Below, one piece after another: positions 1 through 5,132 of a DNA stretch of 5,132 bases. This stretch comes from Actinomycetota bacterium (GTDB lineage: Bacteria; Actinomycetota; Actinomycetes; UBA12327). Numbering within the stretch: the stretch's first letter is position 1; each line of letters starts with the position of its first letter. The translations under genes were made by a program, and so were the position numbers. Where the stretch lies: the NCBI GenBank assembly GCA_003529305.1, contig DPWC01000179.1, positions 1-5,132 of the forward strand, given 5' to 3'. The notes under the pieces were generated by a model. It saw only the letters and a program-made list of their open reading frames with translations. It did not search any database and was not told the origin of the DNA.

Positions 1-93
1 GTGGAGGTGTCGGTCAAGCAAGCGGCGCGCATCGTCGCTGGGGTGCGCACCGGGTCTGTTGATCTGGTTCCTGTGGTGTGGGGCAAGGCGTGA
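1..93 (+). CDS. C-terminal fragment, probable SAF-domain (CpaB-like) pilus assembly protein
   Basis: The frame is open from the left edge to a TGA at 91-93, giving 30 visible residues (VEVSVKQAARIVAGVRTGSV..., ending VVWGKA). The start lies outside the window. A beta-strand, a short Ala-rich helix and a final beta-strand (V-E-V-S-V, then K-Q-A-A-R-I-V-A-G-V, then V-D-L-V-P-V-V) resemble the end of SAF-domain proteins, where a helix precedes the last strand. In actinobacteria, SAF/CpaB-like proteins are often encoded directly upstream of a CpaE-like ATPase, which is the arrangement here. The stop overlaps the next gene's probable GTG start (GTGA, 90-93), so the two are likely co-transcribed and translationally coupled. 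The reading frame is certain. The family assignment rests on a short fragment plus its neighbour and is tentative. Confidence 0.55.
   Translation: MEVSVKQAARIVAGVRTGSVDLVPVVWGKA
80..88 (+). promoter_or_regulatory. Probable ribosome binding site for the CpaE-like gene
   Basis: A purine-rich run, GGGGCAAGG, ends one base before the GTG at 90; its GGGG core lies 6 nt upstream of that codon. It sits inside the last codons of the upstream gene. It supports the start at 90 over the GTG at 78, which would have the G-run after it rather than before it. The match to the anti-SD is only moderate. Confidence 0.4.
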
Positions 94-1385
94 GCGGTAT
101 CGCGCTGGCGATGACGGGGGATTCCCGCGAGATCGAGTCGTTGGCCGCGCTGACTCAGTCCGGGTGTGAAGTGTCGCATCGGTGTCGCGATGTGGCAGAA
201 GTTCTCGGGTTGGCGCGCGCTGGACGGTTAACACTGGTGGTGACATCGCCGGTTCTGGCGTGGGACGCCGAGTTGATCGCGCAGTTGCGAGAGTGCGCAG
301 TGTCGTGCATCGCGGTGGTGCACGGGGACAGTGAGGAGCAGCGTTGGCGAGCCTTAGGTGCGGCGGCCACTGTGGATGTGAGTCGATCAGGTTGGCCAGA
401 TCGCATGGGTACCGCGGTGCGACGCGTTCTGACCGAACCAGTGGTAGACGCTTCAGGCGCTGAAGTTGTGGCCTTGTCCGCACGAACAGCGCGATCTGGC
501 TCGATGCCTCGTGGGCGCCCTCCGTCGGGCCAGCTGGTGGCGATCTGGGGTCCGATCGGATCGCCAGGTCGATCAGAGCTCGCCACAGCTTTGGCTCAGG
601 CATGGGGCGCCAGGGGTGCGCGCGTCCTGCTGATCGATGCCGACACCTACGGTGCCAGCCTGCACCACCGATTCGCCCTTTCTGATGTCCTCGGCTGCGG
701 CCTTCTTGAAGCTTGTCGCGCAGCACGCCATGGCCGCTTGACCGCTGAGGTCTTGGTGGCTTGCTCGCGCAAAGTGGCTCCGCATGTGGCGGTGCTCCCC
801 GGGGTGATCAACCCCGCGCGGTGGGCCGAGGTAGGGGCTGCGGCTCTTGATGTGGTGTGGGAGCAGGCTCGGCAGGTCAGTGATGTTGTGGTGGTGGATA
901 CGGGTTTTTGTCTGGAGCAGGATCCCTCTGATGCCGCGATCACTCAAGTGACGGGCCATCGCAACATCGCCACGATCTCGGCATTGTGCGAAGCCGATGC
1001 GATCGTTGCCGTGGGGCGCACGAGCGCGCTTGATCTTGAACGCTTAGCTCGCGGTGTTGAGCAGCTGCGCGAATCTGTTGGCGTCGAACCCCGCGTGGTG
1101 GTGGCCAACAGAGCTGCTGGTCGGGGTCGCCGAACAGCAGCAGCTGCCGAGGTTGAGCGTGTTCTGGCTTTGGTGGGCCCAGTGCCTCGCGTGATCGCTG
1201 TGCCAGATCGGCGCGATGCGTCTTACACCGAGACCGTGCTTGAACTGGCTCGCTGTGTAGTGCCGGATGATGCGTGGCCGGTGGAGGAGTCGGCCGGGTT
1301 GGCGCCGCCATCGGCGTCCTCACGGCGACGGGTTCTGCCCAAGGTGGCCAGGAGTCCCAAGAGAACGAAGCCGGCTCCCACATAG
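90..1385 (+). CDS. CpaE-like P-loop ATPase (Tad/Flp pilus-associated, MinD/ParA superfamily)
   Basis: This 431-aa protein probably acts at the cytoplasmic face of the membrane, where CpaE/TadZ proteins localise Tad pilus machinery; that role comes from the family. Residues 1-115 look like the receiver-like N-terminal domain. A linker rich in Ser, Arg and Pro follows at about 125-145. The SIMIBI ATPase domain starts with VAIWGPIGSPGRS (P-loop about 153-162), followed by LLIDADTYG (A' motif, D183/D185) and VVVVDTG (Walker B, D270). The P-loop is divergent: Arg replaces the usual Lys, and Ser-Glu replaces the usual Thr-Thr. The GTG at 90 is preferred over the GTG at 78 because it gives a GTGA overlap with the upstream stop and has G-rich sequence just before it. 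The conserved core ends near LELARCVVPDD; the basic, Ser/Pro-rich tail is antisense to the convergent exporter gene. No tadA follows downstream. Confidence 0.85.
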   Translation: MSGIALAMTGDSREIESLAALTQSGCEVSHRCRDVAEVLGLARAGRLTLVVTSPVLAWDAELIAQLRECAVSCIAVVHGDSEEQRWRALGAAATVDVSRSGWPDRMGTAVRRVLTEPVVDASGAEVVALSARTARSGSMPRGRPPSGQLVAIWGPIGSPGRSELATALAQAWGARGARVLLIDADTYGASLHHRFALSDVLGCGLLEACRAARHGRLTAEVLVACSRKVAPHVAVLPGVINPARWAEVGAAALDVVWEQARQVSDVVVVDTGFCLEQDPSDAAITQVTGHRNIATISALCEADAIVAVGRTSALDLERLARGVEQLRESVGVEPRVVVANRAAGRGRRTAAAAEVERVLALVGPVPRVIAVPDRRDASYTETVLELARCVVPDDAWPVEESAGLAPPSASSRRRVLPKVARSPKRTKPAPT

Positions 1386-2986
1386 GTGGCAGCCGCCGTT
1401 GAGCGCGCGAATGCGTCCTCGGCAGCCTGCTGCACTGCTGGGCCGTAGGTGGCACCGATCAACTCTTGCGGCGGCACGGCTTCCGCGTTGGCGTTGATGG
1501 TCACTCCACTAGAGGCCACGATGCTGTCGGCCACCTTTTGTGCCTCCTGCGCCGAGAGGCCGACTTGAGGCTGTTGCAGATCGGCCGTCAGGGTTGAACC
1601 CAACGAGGTCCACAAGACGGCGCCAAGGATCGCCACTCCCAAGGCGGTGCCCACTTGCCGCGAGGTGCTCTGCGTGCCGGAGGCTTGACCACTCTTATCC
1701 ACGGGAACATCGCGCAGAATCACATTGACCAGCGGTGCAGTTCCCAGGCCCACACCGACGCCGAATAACGCCAACCACGGCACATACGCCCACTGGGAGG
1801 TATCGGGTGCGTAGGTCAATCCGACGGCAGCCATCGCCAGTCCTTCAATGAGAAGTCCCGTGCGCACGACGAACATCGGACCCTTGGCCTGCGTGAGCCG
1901 ACCGGATGCTGGGGCGGCCAGCAGCGCACCGACCATGATGAAGGCGGTGGTGCATCCGGCCTTCAGAGCGGAGAACCCCAATCCGTTTTGCAGATAGATC
2001 GGCAGCGTCAAGATGATGCCGAATTCGCCGAACATGATGCACAAGCCGGTCAGGTTGCCCCAGGCGAAGGTGCGCACCTTGAACAGATCCAGATCGAGTG
2101 TGTAGACCTTGTCGGCTGATGCGCGCCTGCGCTCGACCACAACGAAGGCCGTGATGGACACAACGCTGATCAGCAATGCCACGGGAACCGGAGAGATTGA
2201 GGTCAACGGCCAGGAGATCGCTCCGATGGCGAGGTCGGGATTCTTCGGCGCCCACCAGCCGAAGACCTGGCCTTGGATCAACGCGAAGATCAACGCACCC
2301 AAGCCCAGAGCGGACAACAGCACGCCGGGAAGATCCAGACCGCGCTTGGAGGTGGTGTCCTTGGCTTCGGGTGCCAACGCCAGTGCGCCAGCGATCGAGA
2401 CCACGGCAATCGGCACATTGATGGCAAACGCCCACCGCCATGAGTACTCGCTGGTCAAGAAGCCACCGAGCAGTGGGCCAAGGGCGGCCACGGTGCCCAC
2501 CATGGCGCCCCAGATGGCGAAGGCAATCGCTCGATCCTTGCCGCGGAACATGGAGTTCAACAACGACAACGATGCCGTGATCATCATGGCGCCGCCGACT
2601 CCTTGAATGGCACGACCGGCGATGATCACCTCACCGGATGGGGCGAGGGCGGCAATCAAACTGGCGATGACAAAAATCGCCACACCTAAGACAAAGACCA
2701 AGCGCCGACCGATGGAGTCCGCGAGCTTGCCCATGGAGATCAGCAGTGCGGCGAAGACGAGGGCGTAAATGGAGTTGATCCACAAGATGTCGGTGGGCTG
2801 CAGATTCAAATCGGCTGTCACCTGTGGAATGGCGACATTGACGATGGTGGCATCGATCATCACCATGGTGACGCCCATGCTGATGAAGGCCAAGGCAAAC
2901 CAGTAGCTCCTTGGCGCTTTCGCGCCCTGATCGGAGACGAGGTTGGCGGAAGGGGAATTGGCTGAACCGCTGCTGGTGGACTCCAT
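1223..2986 (-). CDS. DHA2-family MFS multidrug efflux transporter (EmrB/QacA type)
   Basis: A 587-aa inner-membrane proton-coupled exporter of the 14-helix drug:H+ antiporter family. Substrate unknown. Residues 1-27 form a Ser-rich cytoplasmic N-terminus and TM1 starts near W29. The family motifs are present: MIDATIVNVAIPQV (43-56, the TM1 signature), GKLADSIGRR (86-95, loop 2-3 motif A), a Gly-rich antiporter motif C ending ALGPLLGGF (168-176), and WRWAFAINVPI (183-193). A long extracytoplasmic loop (about 462-530) precedes TM14 (about 532-549). The tail after LGRTRRRED is about 30 residues, rich in Ser/Thr and probably disordered. The ATG at 2984-2986 is the only start before TM1. It has no Shine-Dalgarno sequence but sits 8 nt after a -10-like TAGCCT, so the mRNA may be leaderless. 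The last 163 bp overlap the convergent ATPase gene. No TetR- or MarR-type regulator is adjacent. Confidence 0.93.
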   Translation of the reverse strand: MESTSSGSANSPSANLVSDQGAKAPRSYWFALAFISMGVTMVMIDATIVNVAIPQVTADLNLQPTDILWINSIYALVFAALLISMGKLADSIGRRLVFVLGVAIFVIASLIAALAPSGEVIIAGRAIQGVGGAMMITASLSLLNSMFRGKDRAIAFAIWGAMVGTVAALGPLLGGFLTSEYSWRWAFAINVPIAVVSIAGALALAPEAKDTTSKRGLDLPGVLLSALGLGALIFALIQGQVFGWWAPKNPDLAIGAISWPLTSISPVPVALLISVVSITAFVVVERRRASADKVYTLDLDLFKVRTFAWGNLTGLCIMFGEFGIILTLPIYLQNGLGFSALKAGCTTAFIMVGALLAAPASGRLTQAKGPMFVVRTGLLIEGLAMAAVGLTYAPDTSQWAYVPWLALFGVGVGLGTAPLVNVILRDVPVDKSGQASGTQSTSRQVGTALGVAILGAVLWTSLGSTLTADLQQPQVGLSAQEAQKVADSIVASSGVTINANAEAVPPQELIGATYGPAVQQAAEDAFARSTAAATYVGAGFVLLGLLATLGRTRRREDADGGANPADSSTGHASSGTTQRASSSTVSV

Positions 2987-2994
2987 AAGGCTGC

Positions 2995-3000
2995 AGGCTA
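2995..3000 (-). promoter_or_regulatory. Putative -10 element of the MFS exporter (leaderless)
   Basis: On the minus strand this reads TAGCCT, matching the TAnnnT core of a sigma-70-type -10 box. It lies 8 nt upstream of the ATG at 2986, the spacing expected if transcription starts at or next to the start codon. No Shine-Dalgarno sequence lies in front of that ATG, which supports a leaderless transcript. The hexamer at the -35 position (minus strand GGGACG) does not match the consensus. Confidence 0.45.
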
Positions 3001-3023
3001 CGCGCCGTTGTCGGTCTCGTCCC

Positions 3024-3029
3024 TACGAT
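3024..3029 (+). promoter_or_regulatory. Putative -10 element of the HAD-DUF6912 operon (leaderless)
   Basis: TACGAT matches the -10 consensus at four of six positions, including the key T1, A2 and T6. Seven nt separate it from the GTG at 3037, the classic actinobacterial leaderless layout. No recognisable -35 hexamer lies at 17 bp spacing (CGCGCC). It is back-to-back with the exporter's -10 element, 23 bp away, so RNA polymerase could probably occupy only one of the two at a time. Confidence 0.5.
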
Positions 3030-3036
3030 CGGACCT

Positions 3037-3699
3037 GTGGCGGAGAACTCCTTGAAAGCCTTGGTCGTGGACTGGGGGGGTGTACTGACTGAGAACCTTG
3101 ATGGCTCCATGGCTCCGGCCATGGCGGCTAGCGGAGTTGAATTGGCGGCATTCCAAGGCGTTCTGGCCGATTGGTTGGGCCCCGTAGCCGAGGCCGAGGT
3201 GCGCCTGAACCCCCTCCACGCCCTTGAGCGTGGTGAGCTGGAGGTTCCGCACTTCGAGCTGAGCTTGGCGCAGGAACTTCAGCGACGCCAGGGCACTGCC
3301 GTGCAGCACGAAGGATTGTTGCAGCGCATGTTTGATGCGATTGAGCACGCTCCACAAATGAACTCATTGGTACTGCGGGCCAAGCATGCGGGCCTGCGTA
3401 CGGGGCTGTTGTCGAACTCGTGGGGTAATGACTATCCGCGGGACGGTTGGGACGACATGTTTGATGTGGTGGTCATCAGCGGTGAAGTTGGCATGCGCAA
3501 GCCCGAAGAGCGCATCTATCGTCATGTGCTGGCTGCGCTTGATGTTGAGCCGCATGAAGCGGTCTTCGTTGATGATGTGCGCGGAAATGTGGAGGCAGCC
3601 GTGGCACTGGGCATGGTGGGTGTTCATCACCTCGACTACGCCACGACGGCCGGTGAACTGGAAGCCCTTTTCGGCTTGGCTCTTGTGGGCGACTCCTGA
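3037..3699 (+). CDS. HAD-superfamily hydrolase (HAD-IA-like phosphatase)
   Basis: A 220-aa soluble cytoplasmic protein with a complete Rossmannoid HAD core. Motif I is VVDWGGVLT (10-18) with nucleophile D12. An alpha-helical C1 cap spans roughly 20-105. Motif II is LLSNS with S126, motif III is MRKPEERIY with K155, and motif IV is VFVDD with D179/D180, followed by the GNVEAAVALGM helix typical of subfamily I. The second Asp of the DxD motif, the general acid/base of HAD phosphatases, is Gly (G14). This DxGG form occurs in the branch that includes ACAD10/epoxide-hydrolase N-terminal-like proteins, so substrate and even phosphatase activity are uncertain. The start is either the GTG at 3037 (leaderless, 7 nt after TACGAT) or, five codons later, the TTG at 3052 with GGAG at 3042-3045. 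It is the first gene of an operon with the next gene (TGATG junction). Confidence 0.88.
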   Translation: MAENSLKALVVDWGGVLTENLDGSMAPAMAASGVELAAFQGVLADWLGPVAEAEVRLNPLHALERGELEVPHFELSLAQELQRRQGTAVQHEGLLQRMFDAIEHAPQMNSLVLRAKHAGLRTGLLSNSWGNDYPRDGWDDMFDVVVISGEVGMRKPEERIYRHVLAALDVEPHEAVFVDDVRGNVEAAVALGMVGVHHLDYATTAGELEALFGLALVGDS

Positions 3700-4175
3700 T
3701 GCGCATCTTTGTCCCCGCAACGCCCAACGATTTGCGACTGCTCGCCGATGATCAACCGTGGCCGCCGGTGCTGCGCGAAGGTGTGATGGCTGATCAGGCG
3801 TTGGCTGCCTGGGCAGAGGCCGTCGATGAGGAGGAACTCGCTCTTGCGGCGTTGTCCCGTGCCGCGGATCTCGCTATTGATCTGGCCAGTACAGGCGTAC
3901 GCGTTGTTGTAGTGATGCAGGCCGAGCCGAGCACACTCCATGCGCTCGCGGAGCCACCGGGGGCGACGGAAGTTTCCGGTCTGCGTGCCCGTGATGTGGC
4001 GGCCTTCTATGTGGACTCTGACGACGCCGCGGAGTCGGTGCTCGTCGTTAGGGCAGCGCTTAATGACAACGACGAGGATCTCGTCGTAACTCTGCTGGAT
4101 GAATTAGATGGCTTCGACCTGCAGTGGTTTGCCCCTGAGGAAATCGGCGACTTGTGCCGCCGGTTCAGCGTCTAG
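3699..4175 (+). CDS. DUF6912-like conserved actinobacterial protein, function unknown
   Basis: A 158-aa acidic soluble protein with no signal peptide or membrane segment. It opens with the beta-strand MRIFVPAT. A helical, acidic stretch (about 32-62, including VDEEELALAALSRAADLA) follows, then a strong hydrophobic strand, VRVVVVMQAEP (67-77). The second half carries VSGLRARDVAAFYVDSDDA and ends with the strand-plus-helix DLQWFAPEEIGDL. This order of segments matches my recollection of the DUF6912 family, which has no known function; I could not confirm it by search. Its ATG overlaps the hydrolase stop (TGATG) with no good Shine-Dalgarno sequence, so translation is probably coupled to the HAD gene. 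Its TAG stop directly abuts the stop of the convergent helicase gene. No catalytic motif is visible. Confidence 0.75.
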   Translation: MRIFVPATPNDLRLLADDQPWPPVLREGVMADQALAAWAEAVDEEELALAALSRAADLAIDLASTGVRVVVVMQAEPSTLHALAEPPGATEVSGLRARDVAAFYVDSDDAAESVLVVRAALNDNDEDLVVTLLDELDGFDLQWFAPEEIGDLCRRFSV

Positions 4176-5132
4176 TTACTCGCCCGAGGAAGGTTGACCA
4201 CCGCGGGTCCGGCGTCGAGGGCGGGAGGACCCGCGGGGCGCAGAAGTTGTTGGGCGTGCTGAGTCGGCATCAGCAGGGGGTGCCGCTGCGCGACCTCGCT
4301 GACTACTGCCTCCGCTGTTCCTGCTGGCCTGACCCTGCTTGCGGGTGTTGCCGCCTCGTCGGCCGTCGCCTTTCTCGCGGTTTCCACCAGAATCACGCGG
4401 CGGACGCACCTTTCGCCCAGTCTCGCCGAGATCCTCAACGGCTTCAGCTGACAACCCGGCCCGCGTTCGCTGAGCCTTCGGCAGGCGACCTGTTGCACCA
4501 GCGGGGATGCTCAGGCCGGTGAAGACATGTTCAAAGGAGGAGTAGGTCTCAATCGGTTCGTGAAACGCCAGCCCGAGCTCTTTGTTGATCAATTGCCAGC
4601 GCGGAATGTCATCCCAGTCGACGAAGGTGATCGCGACACCGCTGGCACCCGCTCTGCCAGTTCGGCCGATGCGATGCACATAGGTCTTGTCGTCCTCTGG
4701 GCACTGGTAGTTCACCACATGGGTGACATCTTGAACATCGATGCCGCGAGCGGCCACATCGGTGGCCACCAGTACATCAACCTTGCCACTGCGGAACGCA
4801 CGCAATGCCTGCTCGCGAGCGCCTTGTCCGAGGTCGCCGTGCACCGCTGCGGCGGCAAAACCGCGATCGGAGAGTTCGTCGGCAACCTTCTGGGCTGTGC
4901 GCTTCGTCCGGCAGAACACCATCGTCAAGCCGCGGCCATCTGCCTGCAGGATGCGGGCCAGCAGCTCAATCTTGTCCAATGCGTGCGCTCGCCACACATG
5001 CTGCTCGATCGACAGCACAGTGGAGCCTTCGTCGTCAGGATCAGTGGCCCGAATGTGGGTGGGCTGGGTCATATAGCGCCGGGCCATGTTGATGATTTGC
5101 CCGGGCATGGTGGCGCTGAACAGCATGGTCTG
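4176..5132 (-). CDS. DEAD-box ATP-dependent RNA helicase, C-terminal part (5' end outside window)
   Basis: The gene runs off the right edge, so only the last 318 residues are visible. The start, the Q-motif, Walker A and the DEAD box lie outside. The visible part begins with QTMLFSATMPG (motif III, SAT). RecA-like domain 2 follows: TMVFCRTKRTA (motif IV), VHGDLGQGAREQALRAFR (IVa region), VLVATDVAARGIDV (motif V) and YVHRIGRTGRAG (motif VI, the arginine-finger region). After about residue 235 comes a long low-complexity basic tail with RGG, GGN and poly-Arg runs, typical of disordered RNA-binding extensions in actinobacterial helicases. Such enzymes unwind short RNA duplexes and act in ribosome assembly, RNA decay or cold adaptation. 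Which paralogue this is cannot be told without the N-terminus. It converges with zero spacing on the DUF6912-like gene. Confidence 0.93.
   Translation of the reverse strand, partial: QTMLFSATMPGQIINMARRYMTQPTHIRATDPDDEGSTVLSIEQHVWRAHALDKIELLARILQADGRGLTMVFCRTKRTAQKVADELSDRGFAAAAVHGDLGQGAREQALRAFRSGKVDVLVATDVAARGIDVQDVTHVVNYQCPEDDKTYVHRIGRTGRAGASGVAITFVDWDDIPRWQLINKELGLAFHEPIETYSSFEHVFTGLSIPAGATGRLPKAQRTRAGLSAEAVEDLGETGRKVRPPRDSGGNREKGDGRRGGNTRKQGQASRNSGGSSQRGRAAAPPADADSARPTTSAPRGSSRPRRRTRGGQPSSGE
4201..4236. terminator. Perfect 10-bp inverted repeat, candidate (bidirectional) terminator hairpin
   Basis: CCGCGGGTCC (4201-4210) and GGACCCGCGG (4227-4236) are exact reverse complements separated by 16 nt, with nine G/C pairs out of ten. 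The repeat lies 25 bp past the abutting stop codons, inside the helicase's Arg/Gly-rich C-terminal coding sequence. For plus-strand transcripts of the HAD-DUF6912 operon it sits where a terminator would be expected. No T-tract follows; downstream is only a mild AGAAGTTGTT. It would therefore have to act without a U-run, or as an mRNA 3'-end stabiliser. A chance product of Arg (CGN) and Gly (GGN) codons is the alternative. Confidence 0.4.

Noticed and set aside
1194..1217. ATCGC...GCGAT hairpin just past the exporter stop as its terminator
   Set aside because: It is only a 5-bp stem with a 14-nt loop and no T-tract, and it lies in conserved coding sequence of the ATPase gene.
90..1385. MinD or ParA as the identity of the P-loop protein
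   Set aside because: It has a receiver-like N-terminal domain and the WGPxGxPGR-type loop of actinobacterial CpaE-like proteins. It lacks the KGGxGKT signature and a ParB or MinC/MinE-type neighbour.
2109..2606. 165-codon open frame on the plus strand opposite the MFS gene
   Set aside because: It is fully antisense to conserved transmembrane segments of the exporter, its composition is that of a shadow frame, and no start signal precedes it. GC-rich genes routinely leave such antisense frames open.
3019..3034. Short inverted repeat GTCC-N8-GGAC as a possible operator between the divergent genes
   Set aside because: Four-bp arms are expected by chance in GC-rich DNA, and no regulator gene is adjacent. 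There is not enough to call an operator.
2631..3122. 163-codon minus-strand frame spanning the divergent promoter gap
   Set aside because: It overlaps both the exporter's N-terminal coding region in another frame and the HAD gene. Its protein is His/Arg-rich with no motif, whereas the overlapped frames carry clear family signatures.
4154..4522. 122-codon plus-strand open frame overlapping the helicase tail
   Set aside because: The translation is Arg/Cys-rich with no domain. It is the antisense shadow of the helicase's repetitive Arg/Gly tail.
1..5132. tRNA/rRNA genes, CRISPR arrays, insertion sequences, phage or defence genes
   Set aside because: No regularly spaced repeats, transposase or integrase motifs, terminal inverted repeats or tRNA-like stretches were seen. 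Nearly all bases are accounted for by housekeeping-type coding sequence.

Overview
The window is a gene-dense stretch of GC-rich bacterial chromosome that fits an Actinomycetota (actinobacterial) genome. The evidence is the G/C-ending codons, GTG starts, a CpaE-like ATPase with the actinobacterial WGPxGxPGR-type P-loop, a small protein resembling the actinobacterial DUF6912 family, and two apparently leaderless promoters. The exact lineage cannot be read from this sequence. Almost every base is coding. The only real intergenic gap is 50 bp.

Layout, left to right. (1) Bases 1-93 hold the last codons of a plus-strand gene, probably a SAF/CpaB-like pilus-assembly protein. It overlaps by 4 bp with (2) a plus-strand CpaE-like P-loop ATPase related to Tad/Flp pilus assembly. 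(3) A large minus-strand DHA2-type (EmrB/QacA-like, 14-TM) MFS exporter converges on the ATPase gene. The two reading frames overlap by 163 bp at their 3' ends, and no TadA/TadB/TadC genes follow the ATPase here. (4) A 50-bp divergent promoter region separates the exporter from (5) a plus-strand HAD-superfamily hydrolase. That gene is coupled through a TGATG junction to (6) a 158-aa acidic protein of the DUF6912 type. (7) A minus-strand DEAD-box RNA helicase, cut by the right window edge, converges on gene 6. The stop codons of genes 6 and 7 directly abut.

Functionally there are four units: the tail of a Tad/Flp-like operon, a drug/solute efflux gene, a small HAD-DUF6912 operon, and an RNA helicase. 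I see no RNA genes, mobile elements, CRISPR arrays or phage signatures. The points most worth a second look are about how the genes are packed: the overlapping convergent tails, the back-to-back leaderless promoters, and a perfect 10-bp inverted repeat just past the abutting stop codons, inside the helicase coding region. I found no convincing new multi-gene system.
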